A DNA stretch of 10,805 bases from JAFGXW01 sp964634385 (GCA_964634385.1 CAZWIZ010000026.1:1-10805); one strand, 5' to 3'; shown: positions 1-7,151, counted from the stretch's first letter. The notes: generated by a model from the letters alone, not told the origin. Made by a program: numbers and translations.

Positions 1-6
1 AGTATT

Positions 7-444
7 CTATAACTTATTCACCCATTCCATCACATTATTAAAATCTTCTACGTTCGGATGAAATCGTCTTATAAAGATAAAACTTTTACCAAAGCACGTC
101 ATATAGTTATCCTCAAGATGTAATCCTTTTTCGCTCAATAATCTATTAACTTTATCAAATCCTTTTTTAGCAGATTTCCCTCTACCAAGCCAGGTTAAAA
201 AAAGATAAATTTTTGTATTCGTATTGATAGTATCTTTATCAATACTATTTATCCATGTCAATATATTATTATGTACTCTTCCTCCATATATTCCTGAAGA
301 TAGTATAATCATATCATAATGTAACAGGTCGCTTTTTTTTATATCTGTAACAAATTTACATTCAACATTTGCGTTGTTATGTATGTAGTTACATACTTTA
401 TATGTATTTCCGGATTTCTTTGGATAAATAATTAATTTTTTCAC
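7..444 (-). CDS. Flavodoxin-fold FMN-binding protein
   Basis: This is a small (145 aa) soluble flavodoxin-like protein, probably a cytoplasmic FMN electron carrier. Residues 7-16 (YPKKSGNTYK) form the phosphate-binding loop after strand beta-1, in the flavodoxin T/S-x-S/T-G-N-T position. DMIILSSGIYGGRVHN (44-59) is the second FMN-contacting segment, with the aromatic and glycine residues usual there. The length fits the short single-domain flavodoxins of low-GC Gram-positives. The start is a GTG at 442-444, preceded by AGGGAG about 11 bases upstream; an ATG a few bases upstream is in another frame and soon hits a stop. The gene stands alone, facing away from the MFS operon across a long non-coding gap. 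Its redox partner cannot be inferred from the neighbours. The family call is solid; the physiological role is unknown. Confidence 0.8.
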   Translation of the reverse strand: MKKLIIYPKKSGNTYKVCNYIHNNANVECKFVTDIKKSDLLHYDMIILSSGIYGGRVHNNILTWINSIDKDTINTNTKIYLFLTWLGRGKSAKKGFDKVNRLLSEKGLHLEDNYMTCFGKSFIFIRRFHPNVEDFNNVMEWVNKL

Positions 445-1110
445 AACTTCATCGTCTCCCTTTTTTAATTTACAAAAATAAACTATTTCTAATAAAAAGA
501 TATATCAATCTATTACTAAATTCAATTACACTCTTTCAAGATATAAAAATAGCACAAACAACTTCCCATGTTGTTTATATTATATCATTTTGAAATAATA
601 TTATAAATGATATTATTTATATTTATTAGAATCTGCCAATATGCAAGATACATTTAATTATAAACAACAGATCATATATAATTCAAATAAAAAGAGAATG
701 AATCCGCAAAGGCTAGTGTGATTCCTATATCAACTAAACTTATTAGGATTATATTCTCATTGTGTAAAAATAAAACAGATTTTACATTATAAAAATATCA
801 CACTTTTTTAAATTAGTTATTATTTGTCATTTTTTTAGTATGTCTTTTCTGAAAATTTCTAGATGTTTAATTATTCTTGACATAACTTAGAAAGTTATCT
901 GATTTCCAAAATGATTTGACACAAAGATGTATCTATGCAAGAAAGTGGACGAACTAAGTAAAACTATTCACCTTAATTAATTATACTTCATTTTTTACAG
1001 TGTTTTTGACATTGAGTACTCTTTAAGGGAATACATTCTGGAGACCCATCATAAACGACCTAAAAATACGGAGTATAGCATATTTGGTACTATTGAATAT
1101 TATATAAGTA
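445..1110. other. Gene-free stretch with inverted repeats and possible element debris
   Basis: No intact gene is seen here. Visible structures are a 7-bp inverted repeat (AAACAAC/GTTGTTT, 556-576), a 9-bp one (ATATCATTT/AAATGATAT, 582-613), an interrupted 11-bp one enclosing about 40 bases (694-705 with 746-758), and a tight 7-bp hairpin (ATAACTT, loop AGA, AAGTTAT, 882-898). Around 930-955 the string GCAAGAAAGTGGACGAAC resembles the terminal bases of some IS3-family elements, which would fit a decayed insertion, but no transposase is recognisable. On the minus strand near 1040 a short open run reads YDGSPECIPLKSTQC and is closed by stops on both sides; I cannot assign it. The promoters of both flanking genes must lie at the two edges. 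Confidence 0.5.
694..758. repeat. Interrupted inverted repeat with competing inner stem
   Basis: The outer arms are GAGAAT-g-AATCC (694-705) and GGATT-at-ATTCTC (746-758), giving 11 paired bases with a small internal bulge. Within the 40-base loop, GATTC at 720-724 can instead pair with GAATC at 700-704, so the inner part of the outer stem and this small hairpin exclude each other. No known riboswitch consensus was recognised and there is no adjacent gene start. It may be a structured RNA, a relic of a terminator, or chance in AT-rich DNA. Confidence 0.3.
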
Positions 1111-1139
1111 TTGTAAACTCACAGAAATTATTAGATAAT
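1111..1139 (+). promoter_or_regulatory. Probable sigma-A promoter of the MFS operon
   Basis: TTGTAA (1111-1116) and GATAAT (1134-1139) are separated by exactly 17 bases, about 84 bases before the MFS start codon. This is the best -35/-10 pair upstream of the operon. The surrounding DNA is so AT-rich that other -10-like hexamers occur, so the call is likely but not certain. No clear palindromic operator was found beside it. Confidence 0.5.
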
Positions 1140-1222
1140 ATTATTATATATATATTACTAAATTTGTAGTAAATGATTATATTTAATTTAAGTATAACTA
1201 AATAAAAAAGGAGTTTATAACT

Positions 1223-2563
1223 ATGGAAAGGATTAAAAAAGGTCTTTCAAGTCGAAAAATAATGTTGATTTGGGTTTTAGGTATGGCAGGACAAATTTGT
1301 TGGAATATAGAAAACCAATGGTTTAATACTTTTATTTACGCAAATATTGCGCCAAATTCAACTATTGTTAATGTAATGGTTGGAGTAAGTGCTATTAGTA
1401 CAACATTTGCAACATTCTTGTTTGGAACTATGAGTGATAGGTTAGGAACGCGTAAACCATTTATAGCTATTGGTTATATTCTATGGGGAATCTTTACTAT
1501 CGTTTATGGAGCAACTATTTTCATTCCACATTCTCTTGTTAATTATGGCATGGTAGCTGCAATTTTAATTGTAATGGCAGATGCAATTATGAGCTTTTTT
1601 GGATCAATGGGAAACGATGCTGGGTTTAATGGTTGGTTGAGTGATAGTCTTGATAAAGACAATCAAGCTCAGATTGGAACTGCCTTGGCAGTTCAACCTG
1701 TACTAGGTACAATTGTTGGAACAGTATTAGGAGGAATTATTATAGTTACTTTAGGATATTTTTGGTTCTTCCTGATTATGGGTATACTTGTAATGATTAT
1801 TGGGATTATTTCATTTTTCAAAGTAAAGGATGTTGCTAAATTAAAACCGTATAAAAACGGAAGCTTTTGGCATCAATTCGCAATACCTTTTAACTTTAAA
1901 AAGTTTATTTTAATGCGTGAGTTAGTTTGGCTTAATTTACTTATAACTACTTTCTTTATTGGATTTCATGTGTATTTTGTACACTTAGGAAATATCTTTA
2001 TTTATAATTATGGTTTTAGTGAGGCGGAATTTGGTTATATAGAAGGAGCGGCTTTACTTTTAGGAGCTTTAATGACAATTCCAACTGGGTACTTTATTAA
2101 AAAGAACAAATCTCCTGCTATTCTTTTTGTTACATTCTTGATTAATATTTTAGGATTGTTATTGCTTTGGGTTTTAGGAAAGAGCTCAGATGGTGTAAAT
2201 ATATTGAGTACTGCTAATATACCATTGTTTCTTGGATTATTTCTAGTCGGAACTGGGTATATTACAACAATGCAAGTAACAATGGTTTGGGCTAAAACAC
2301 TTTATCCTGATGAATCTAGAGGACAGTTTGAAGGAGTTCGAATTACGTTCTTTGTTTTATTTCCTATGATTATAGGACCTTTTATTGCAAATTTAATTAT
2401 TAATCAATCAGAAATGTTATATTCACATGATTATGGTACTGGTCTAGTAATTGGCCAAGTGCCAACAGGAACATTATTTTTAGTGGGAGCTATTATTACT
2501 GCTTTAGCTTTTATTCCACTTCATTTTGTAACTCAACACTTTAATGTTAGGCATAGTAAGTAA
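1223..2563 (+). CDS. MFS transporter, SLC45/sugar-proton type
   Basis: This is a 446-residue, 12-helix integral membrane carrier of the major facilitator superfamily. The signature motif between helices 2 and 3 is GTMSDRLGTRKP (68-79), and a charged loop follows helix 4 (NDAGFNGWLSDSLDKDNQAQ, 131-150). The overall pattern, with a long central loop (about 201-227) and a second six-helix half, resembles SLC45/MFS_2 sugar-proton symporters more than drug exporters. The substrate is unknown. The start ATG has an excellent AAAAAAGGAG 9 bases upstream. It is the first gene of an operon with a DUF2804 protein (83-base gap) and an aldehyde dehydrogenase, so its substrate may be linked to what those proteins bind or oxidise rather than to a sugar. 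The fold call is certain; the substrate is open. Confidence 0.85.
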   Translation: MERIKKGLSSRKIMLIWVLGMAGQICWNIENQWFNTFIYANIAPNSTIVNVMVGVSAISTTFATFLFGTMSDRLGTRKPFIAIGYILWGIFTIVYGATIFIPHSLVNYGMVAAILIVMADAIMSFFGSMGNDAGFNGWLSDSLDKDNQAQIGTALAVQPVLGTIVGTVLGGIIIVTLGYFWFFLIMGILVMIIGIISFFKVKDVAKLKPYKNGSFWHQFAIPFNFKKFILMRELVWLNLLITTFFIGFHVYFVHLGNIFIYNYGFSEAEFGYIEGAALLLGALMTIPTGYFIKKNKSPAILFVTFLINILGLLLLWVLGKSSDGVNILSTANIPLFLGLFLVGTGYITTMQVTMVWAKTLYPDESRGQFEGVRITFFVLFPMIIGPFIANLIINQSEMLYSHDYGTGLVIGQVPTGTLFLVGAIITALAFIPLHFVTQHFNVRHSK

Positions 2564-2606
2564 AAGGATTATATTTAATTATATAAAAATCTTAAAGAAA
2601 GGAAAG

Positions 2607-2635
2607 TATAGTTAATTTAATACAAATTAATTATA
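2607..2635 (+). other. AU-rich hairpin just ahead of the DUF2804 ribosome binding site
   Basis: TATAGTTAATTT (2607-2618) pairs with AAATTAATTATA (2624-2635) over 12 bases including one G-U pair, with a 5-base loop. It ends two bases before the AAGGG ribosome binding site (2637-2641), and the ATG follows at 2647. A second purine-rich run (AAAGAAAGGAAAG, near 2594-2606) lies just upstream with no start codon. The hairpin could tune translation or mRNA stability between the first and second genes. It has no GC pairs and no following T-run, so it is not a normal terminator. Confidence 0.4.
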
Positions 2636-2646
2636 TAAGGGTTAAT

Positions 2647-3672
2647 ATGCAAAACGAAATAAAAAAGATACAACCCCTTTTAAATAAAAAAGGACATTTA
2701 GCAAATCCAGGATTTGCTAAAAAGATGTACTGGAAGTATAAAAGAAAAGACATTAAAGCAAGTAAGTTTAGAATCAAAGAATGGGATTATTATTTAATTA
2801 ATAATGATGATTTTGGGATTGCCTTTACAATCGCCGACAATGGCTACTTAGGATTTGTGAGTGTAGCATTACTGGATTTTAAAAATAAAAGTTATGAAAT
2901 GTTCAGTAATATTAAACTTTTCCCTTTAGGAAAGTTTAATATGCCAGAGTCATCACTTGAAGGTGATGTTGTATTCAAAGATAAAAAAATTGAGTTAAAA
3001 TTTATAAAAGACAGAGCTAAAAGAGTTATATCATGTGATATTGCAAATTTTAAAGATGGTAAATCTTTAAGGTGTAATATAGAACTGACGAATGAACCAG
3101 AAGAATCAATGGTTATCGCAACTCCTTTTCCCAAAAATAAGAAAGCTTTTTATTATAATCAAAAGATTAATTGTATGAGAGCTGATGGTACTGTTTATTT
3201 AGGAGAAGAATCAATTGGTTTTAGTGATGCATATGCTGTTTTAGACTGGGGCAGAGGTGTATGGACTTACGACAATGTTTGGTTTTGGGGAACAGCTTCA
3301 GGAAAAATAAATAATAAACAGTTTGGAATTAATATCGGGTATGGATTTGGTGATTTAAATAATGCAACAGAAAATATGATCTTTTATGATGGTAAATCAC
3401 ATAAATTTGATCAAGTTGAATTTGAAATACCCAAGACTGGTAAAAAATATGACTTTCTAAAAGAATGGAAAATTGTATCTAATGATGATCGATGTAATTT
3501 AACATTTACACCAATTTTAGACAGATTTGATAATATATCATTAATCTTACTTGTAAGTAAACAACATCAAGTCTTTGGGAAATTCAAGGGATATGTTGTA
3601 TTAGATGATGGAACAAAGTTAGTAGTGAAAGATTTGCTTGGATCTGCAGAAGTAGTACATAATAGATGGTAA
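2647..3672 (+). CDS. DUF2804 family protein (CrtC/AttH-like lipocalin fold)
   Basis: This 341-residue protein is recognisable as DUF2804 from the N-terminal pattern (PLLNKKGHLANPGFAKK, 10-26), the KEWDYY segment (44-49) and the hallmark LDWGRGVWTYDNVWFW (199-214). There is no signal peptide and no clear membrane helix, so it is probably cytoplasmic or peripherally attached. The family is beta-rich and is thought to resemble the AttH/CrtC lipocalin-like fold (carotenoid 1,2-hydratase relatives), which handle hydrophobic ligands; no biochemical role is established. The start is set by AAGGG 5 bases before ATG 2647. It sits between a membrane carrier and an ALDH3-type dehydrogenase (18-base gap to the next gene), which suggests binding or modification of a lipid-like or aldehyde-forming compound. 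That functional statement is inference from context only. Confidence 0.85.
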   Translation: MQNEIKKIQPLLNKKGHLANPGFAKKMYWKYKRKDIKASKFRIKEWDYYLINNDDFGIAFTIADNGYLGFVSVALLDFKNKSYEMFSNIKLFPLGKFNMPESSLEGDVVFKDKKIELKFIKDRAKRVISCDIANFKDGKSLRCNIELTNEPEESMVIATPFPKNKKAFYYNQKINCMRADGTVYLGEESIGFSDAYAVLDWGRGVWTYDNVWFWGTASGKINNKQFGINIGYGFGDLNNATENMIFYDGKSHKFDQVEFEIPKTGKKYDFLKEWKIVSNDDRCNLTFTPILDRFDNISLILLVSKQHQVFGKFKGYVVLDDGTKLVVKDLLGSAEVVHNRW

Positions 3673-3690
3673 TAAAGGAGTGATTAAAAA

Positions 3691-5061
3691 ATGTTATCAA
3701 AAGAAATAGTACAAAACCAAAGAGAATACTTTAAAAATCAGCATACAATAAGTTATGACTTTAGAAACAATGCTTTATCTAAATTAAAAAAAGCAATTCT
3801 TAAATATGAGGGAGAGCTTACAGACGCCTTATATAATGATTTAGGTAAGAATCAAGCTGAAAGTTTTTTTGCCGAAACAGGACAAGTCTTAAAAGAATTA
3901 ACATATATCCAAAAACGATTAAAAAGACTAATGAAAAACAAAAAGGTGAAATCATCAATAATTGATTTCCCTTCTAAAAGTTTCATTTCACCATATCCAT
4001 ATGGTGTTACTCTAATAATAAGTCCTTGGAATTACCCAGTGATGTTATCTTTGGGTCCTTTAATAGGAGCGATAGCGGCGGGTAATACTGTTATTATAAA
4101 ACCGAGTGAATTTAGTGTAAACACATCAAAGGTACTTGAAAAAATGATATCTTCAACTTTTGAAGATAACTATATCAAAGTTATAAATGGAGCAGTGAAA
4201 GAAACACAAGAATTACTTAATCAAAAATTAGACTATATCTTTTTTACAGGTAGTTCTAATATCGGTAAGATTGTTATGGAAAAAGCTAGCAAACATTTAA
4301 CACCTATTAGTTTAGAACTAGGTGGCAAAAGTCCAGTTATTGTTAGTGAATGTGCAAATATCAAGGTTGCTGCTAAAAGAATTGTGTTTGGTAAATTATT
4401 AAATTCTGGACAAACATGTATTGCACCTAATCATGTTTATATTCATGAATCAGTTAAAAAAGAGTTTATTGGATATCTTAAAGAATCAATTGAAGAATTC
4501 TTTGGTGATAACCCAATTGATTCGAAAGACTACGGAAAAATAATCAATGAAAAACATTATAATAGATTAATCAATCTCCTAGATGGTGAGACTATTATTT
4601 ATGGTGGAAATAAAAATGATAAGCTGCAAAAAATATCACCTACTATTCTTGATGATGTTACACATAATAGTAAAGTCATGCAAGAAGAAATATTTGGTCC
4701 AATACTGCCCTTAATCACTTATAATGAGCTAAATGAAGTAATAACATATATAAATAGTAATCCAACACCACTTTCTTTATATCTCTTTACAGAAAATAAT
4801 GATGTTGTTAAAAGAATCTTAAATGAATGCAATTTTGGTGGTGGGTGTATAAATGATACAATAGTACATGTAGCATCTAATTATTTACCTTTTGGCGGGG
4901 TAGGAGAAAGTGGTATAGGATCTTATCATGGTAAAGCTAGTTTTGATACATTTACACATTATAGAAGTATAATACATAAATCAACAAAACTAGATATAAA
5001 AATTAGGTATGCTCCTTATACTGAATCAAAAGAGAAAATTATACGTAAGATACTTAAATAA
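3691..5061 (+). CDS. NAD(P)-dependent aldehyde dehydrogenase, ALDH3 (fatty/aromatic aldehyde) type
   Basis: It oxidises aldehydes to carboxylic acids with NAD(P)+. All key parts are present: SPWNYP with the oxyanion-hole Asn114, IIKPSE with the cofactor-binding Lys137 (135-140), FTGSSNIGK (185-193) in the Rossmann fold, LELGGKSP with the general base Glu209, and NSGQTCIAP with the nucleophile Cys243. The length (456 aa) and the end of the protein (KLDIKIRYAPYTE, close to the C-terminus) match the short ALDH3 class, whose members act on medium/long-chain or aromatic aldehydes, rather than the roughly 490-aa ALDH1/2 class. An AAAGGAG site lies 10 bases before the ATG. It is the last gene of the MFS-DUF2804-ALDH operon. 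The enzyme looks intact and active; the exact substrate is not deducible. Confidence 0.93.
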   Translation: MLSKEIVQNQREYFKNQHTISYDFRNNALSKLKKAILKYEGELTDALYNDLGKNQAESFFAETGQVLKELTYIQKRLKRLMKNKKVKSSIIDFPSKSFISPYPYGVTLIISPWNYPVMLSLGPLIGAIAAGNTVIIKPSEFSVNTSKVLEKMISSTFEDNYIKVINGAVKETQELLNQKLDYIFFTGSSNIGKIVMEKASKHLTPISLELGGKSPVIVSECANIKVAAKRIVFGKLLNSGQTCIAPNHVYIHESVKKEFIGYLKESIEEFFGDNPIDSKDYGKIINEKHYNRLINLLDGETIIYGGNKNDKLQKISPTILDDVTHNSKVMQEEIFGPILPLITYNELNEVITYINSNPTPLSLYLFTENNDVVKRILNECNFGGGCINDTIVHVASNYLPFGGVGESGIGSYHGKASFDTFTHYRSIIHKSTKLDIKIRYAPYTESKEKIIRKILK

Positions 5062-5310
5062 GACACCTAAAATATCCTTATCAAAAGGAAAAATCATAGG
5101 AATAAAATAAAAGCTTAAAAAGAAATTGACTTCAATTCTACTAAACTGAAGAGCTTGTCTTAGTGTCAAATTTACTAAAATACTCCTTCAGATGCACACG
5201 ATAGAAAATATCGTTCAAATACAAATAAAAAAAAATGACACAACGACTTTGATAAGACCTGCATATCATTAGTTGTAATTACTTATAGTTCATCTCAACA
5301 TAATTTTTAA
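5062..5310. other. Intergenic stretch with a weak inverted repeat pair
   Basis: No gene is seen between the ALDH stop and the terminator stem. The 20 bases at 5154-5173 match the reverse complement of 5231-5250 at 13 of 20 positions, with a better core (GTC-x-T-x-GTGTCA, 10 of 12). This could be the ends of a small decayed mobile element or chance in AT-rich DNA. No encoded protein, target duplication or transposase trace was recognised between the arms. Confidence 0.3.
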
Positions 5311-5345
5311 AATAATACCAAGCCTATAAATGGCTTGGTATTATT
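5311..5345. terminator. Bidirectional intrinsic terminator
   Basis: AATAATACCAAGCC (5311-5324) and GGCTTGGTATTATT (5332-5345) form a perfect 14-bp stem with a 7-base loop. It is flanked by AT-rich DNA that supplies U-rich tails on both strands. It lies between the convergent ALDH gene (250 bases away) and the lipoprotein gene (83 bases away), and so can end transcription from either side. Confidence 0.85.
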
Positions 5346-5427
5346 CTTTAAAACAGCATTCCATGAAGAATTCGAAACCTCGCTTGCTCCTTAGAATGTT
5401 TTTTACTACATTTTTGTTTATTGTATT

Positions 5428-6345
5428 TTAATCATTGTCTTCTGAACAAGTAGAATATTCTATTCCAATTTGATTTAATAAGTCACGATTTAAATTATTA
5501 TACTTTTGATGATATTCAAAAATATCGTAGTATTCTTCATTTGAGTAAATTATATACTGATATCTAGTCCTTGCTCCAATAGTACATGTAGAATTTCCAT
5601 ATTCAATTATATATCCAATCATGTTAAAAATCATATTATCAGGTACATCTCTAGCTAAAATAGAATACTCATTTGTTTCATATATTTTTTGCCATTCAAT
5701 GGCACTAACGCTTACTGATTCTGTCATTACACCAAGTACATTTTCATCTTCTAAATCACCTTCAATTGGGCTTTGCACTGTTAAAAGTGGTTCAAGAACA
5801 TAACTTTCGATCACCTCGAACTGACATTGTACATTTAACTGAATATCAGAATCAGTATCTGTATAGAAACCTGTAGAAAATACTAATTGGTATTCACCTA
5901 TTGGAAATAGCATTCTTTCCTCGCTATAGAAGTCTCTCCAAAAATCTGCATCTTCATCATCCTCACTAAATCCGCCTACTTTTCTTAGAGGAAATACATT
6001 TACTACACCCTTTTCTAGCGTTGTTGTTTTAAGAAGTTGTAAAACTAAATTAGTAATGAATTGAACACCTTCACTTTCAACATCGAAACCAGCATAAGGC
6101 TCCCCTGAATATATATCAATAGTGTCTTCAGACCCGATATACTCTATTGTGGCCCATATGTCTATTTCTTCTGTTTCACTATAAATATCCTTTTCAGAGT
6201 AAAGTATAATCCTAAAGTTTTCATTAGATGCTTCAGCTACCTGTCGACCTTCTCTCATTATCACAGGAGCTATTTCCTCTTTTTGACACGAAGACAATGT
6301 TAAAACGAATAATAACATTAAAATTAGTAATATCTTCCTTTTCAT
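5428..6345 (-). CDS. Secreted lipoprotein of unknown function
   Basis: This 305-residue protein is anchored to the outer face of the membrane. It has Lys/Arg at residues 2-4, a hydrophobic stretch and a lipobox LSSC with the lipidated Cys at position 20. After it come a short linker and a beta-rich region (about 40-180) with an Ig-like flavour (IDIWATIEYIGSEDTIDIYSG; GEYQLVFSTGFYTD), as in other Firmicute lipoproteins. The C-terminal part (about 205-300) holds several Tyr- and Asn-rich strands and two Cys that I do not recognise. The mature protein is rich in Asp and Glu. The start is set by AGGGAGTGAG 5 bases before ATG. A consensus TATAAT (minus strand, 6370-6375) lies 25 bases upstream. 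It is a single-gene unit ending at the 5311-5345 terminator. The lipoprotein class is certain; the function is unknown. Confidence 0.85.
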   Translation of the reverse strand: MKRKILLILMLLFVLTLSSCQKEEIAPVIMREGRQVAEASNENFRIILYSEKDIYSETEEIDIWATIEYIGSEDTIDIYSGEPYAGFDVESEGVQFITNLVLQLLKTTTLEKGVVNVFPLRKVGGFSEDDEDADFWRDFYSEERMLFPIGEYQLVFSTGFYTDTDSDIQLNVQCQFEVIESYVLEPLLTVQSPIEGDLEDENVLGVMTESVSVSAIEWQKIYETNEYSILARDVPDNMIFNMIGYIIEYGNSTCTIGARTRYQYIIYSNEEYYDIFEYHQKYNNLNRDLLNQIGIEYSTCSEDND

Positions 6346-6369
6346 AATCTCACTCCCTATACTATATCC

Positions 6370-6375
6370 ATTATA
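6370..6375 (-). promoter_or_regulatory. Candidate -10 box for the lipoprotein gene
   Basis: A perfect TATAAT on the minus strand ends 24 bases upstream of the lipoprotein ATG, leaving room for a short leader with the AGGGAG ribosome site. No good -35 hexamer is seen at 16-18 bases, so the promoter would be weak, extended, or placed elsewhere. Confidence 0.4.
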
Positions 6376-6487
6376 CTAAAATGATATATATTTTTATAGT
6401 TTTCTCCGTATGTTACAAAAAATAATATCTAAGTTGCAAAAATTATACCCCTCCTCAAATTAATGTCATAATGTTTGAAAAATTCAA

Positions 6488-6926
6488 TTATATCAGTTGC
6501 AAAAGGCTTGATATTCTGCCTGCTCCAATATGCGTTATTTTACCTTCGTCTACAATAGTTGAGCCAGTTAATATGATTACCACCCTGTACTTCTATTATC
6601 AATGTCAAATCTAATAGTATCCCATAGCTCAAGAGTTATTTACCACTCATCTATTAATCTAGGACCATCTCCTCTTAATAAGATAGATGGTTTTGGTTTT
6701 GCCATATAATATTACTTTCTCTACTATCTTCATCATGCATAAATAATGAGCTAATTGCTAATTGACTATCTGAAGTTGTTTTACCACACCATTTAGGTAC
6801 AGTAATTAGCACTCCTCCAAAGGCTTCTAATTCTTCTATCAAAACATCATCAAAATAACAGGTAAATCCTATCGTATTAAAGGAAAAGAAATCTTTCAAG
6901 ACCAACAATAAAAACAGCAATAACAA
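6488..6926 (-). pseudogene. Decayed DUF4143-type AAA (AAA_14) ATPase, N-terminal part
   Basis: Broken minus-strand frames line up with the start of the AAA_14/DUF4143 family, proteins of unknown role often linked to mobile or toxin-like loci. The first piece has ELEAFGGVLITVPKWCGKTT. In the Walker A stretch the first Gly is Val, while GKT is kept. After about residue 70 the frame shifts by one, and PSILLRGDGPRLIDEW follows; this is the conserved block that precedes the family's next Gln. There it hits TAA, continues as LELWDTIRFDIDNRST, then changes frame to ILTGSTIVDEG and GAGRISSL before another stop. At least two frame changes and an in-frame stop prove decay. The rest of the gene (normally about 400-450 aa) is missing; the lipoprotein gene begins 140 bases further on. 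Confidence 0.75.
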
Positions 6927-6962
6927 AAACCTACATTTTTAATCACTAATTTTCTACATTTC

Positions 6963-7133
6963 TTAATTGACATTTACAATAACTTCTAATTTCATTGATT
7001 TTTGAGAATCACATTCTTCAGTTCCTACAGAATATACAATAAAAGCATCTGGACCTAATGCTTTCATAAAGCCTTCAGCCATGATGCTTCTACAGCTGAT
7101 ATGAATATAAAAAAATGTTGTTATTTTTCCTAT
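6963..7133 (-). pseudogene. arsC: Truncated, inactivated arsenate reductase (LMW-phosphatase type ArsC)
   Basis: A 56-codon open stretch carries the ArsC N-terminus. HISCRSIMAEGFMKALGPD followed by VYSVGTEE matches the family pattern H-N-SCRS-Q-MAEGF ... YSAGTE. In intact enzymes the catalytic loop is C-x5-R; here the first position is Tyr (TAT, one base from TGT) in YIHISCR, so the nucleophile that attacks arsenate is lost. Where the start codon would be expected, ATA follows an AGAAGTGAG ribosome-site-like run, another likely G-to-A change. A stop comes after the sequence around LEVIVNVN, so roughly two thirds of the 130-140 aa protein is gone, including the distal redox Cys pair. It lies directly beyond the TDT terminator and was probably once the last gene of the neighbouring ars operon. 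Confidence 0.75.
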
Positions 7134-7151
7134 ATTATCTCACTTCTTTTA

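Noticed and set aside
700..725. Resemblance of GCAAAGGCTAG to the cyclic-di-GMP riboswitch core
   Set aside because: The GGCAAACC, GAAA loop and flanking paired elements of that riboswitch are missing, and no gene follows.
2892..3134. 80-codon minus-strand open frame inside the DUF2804 gene
   Set aside because: It lies wholly within a conserved gene on the other strand, has no recognisable motif and no ribosome site; it is a shadow frame.
5371..5390. tRNA T-arm-like string (minus strand GGTTTCGAATTC)
   Set aside because: The flanking bases do not form the T stem or an acceptor stem, and no anticodon arm is visible.
5346..5427. Read-through tail of the lipoprotein: 26 sense codons follow its TAA in the same frame (ending FFMECCFKE)
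   Set aside because: The stop is a normal TAA, nothing suggests recoding, and the run is short. Possibly a remnant of a longer C-terminus, but not supportable.
5621..5803. 60-codon plus-strand open frame inside the lipoprotein gene
   Set aside because: Shadow of the lipoprotein on the opposite strand; no start signal and no family.
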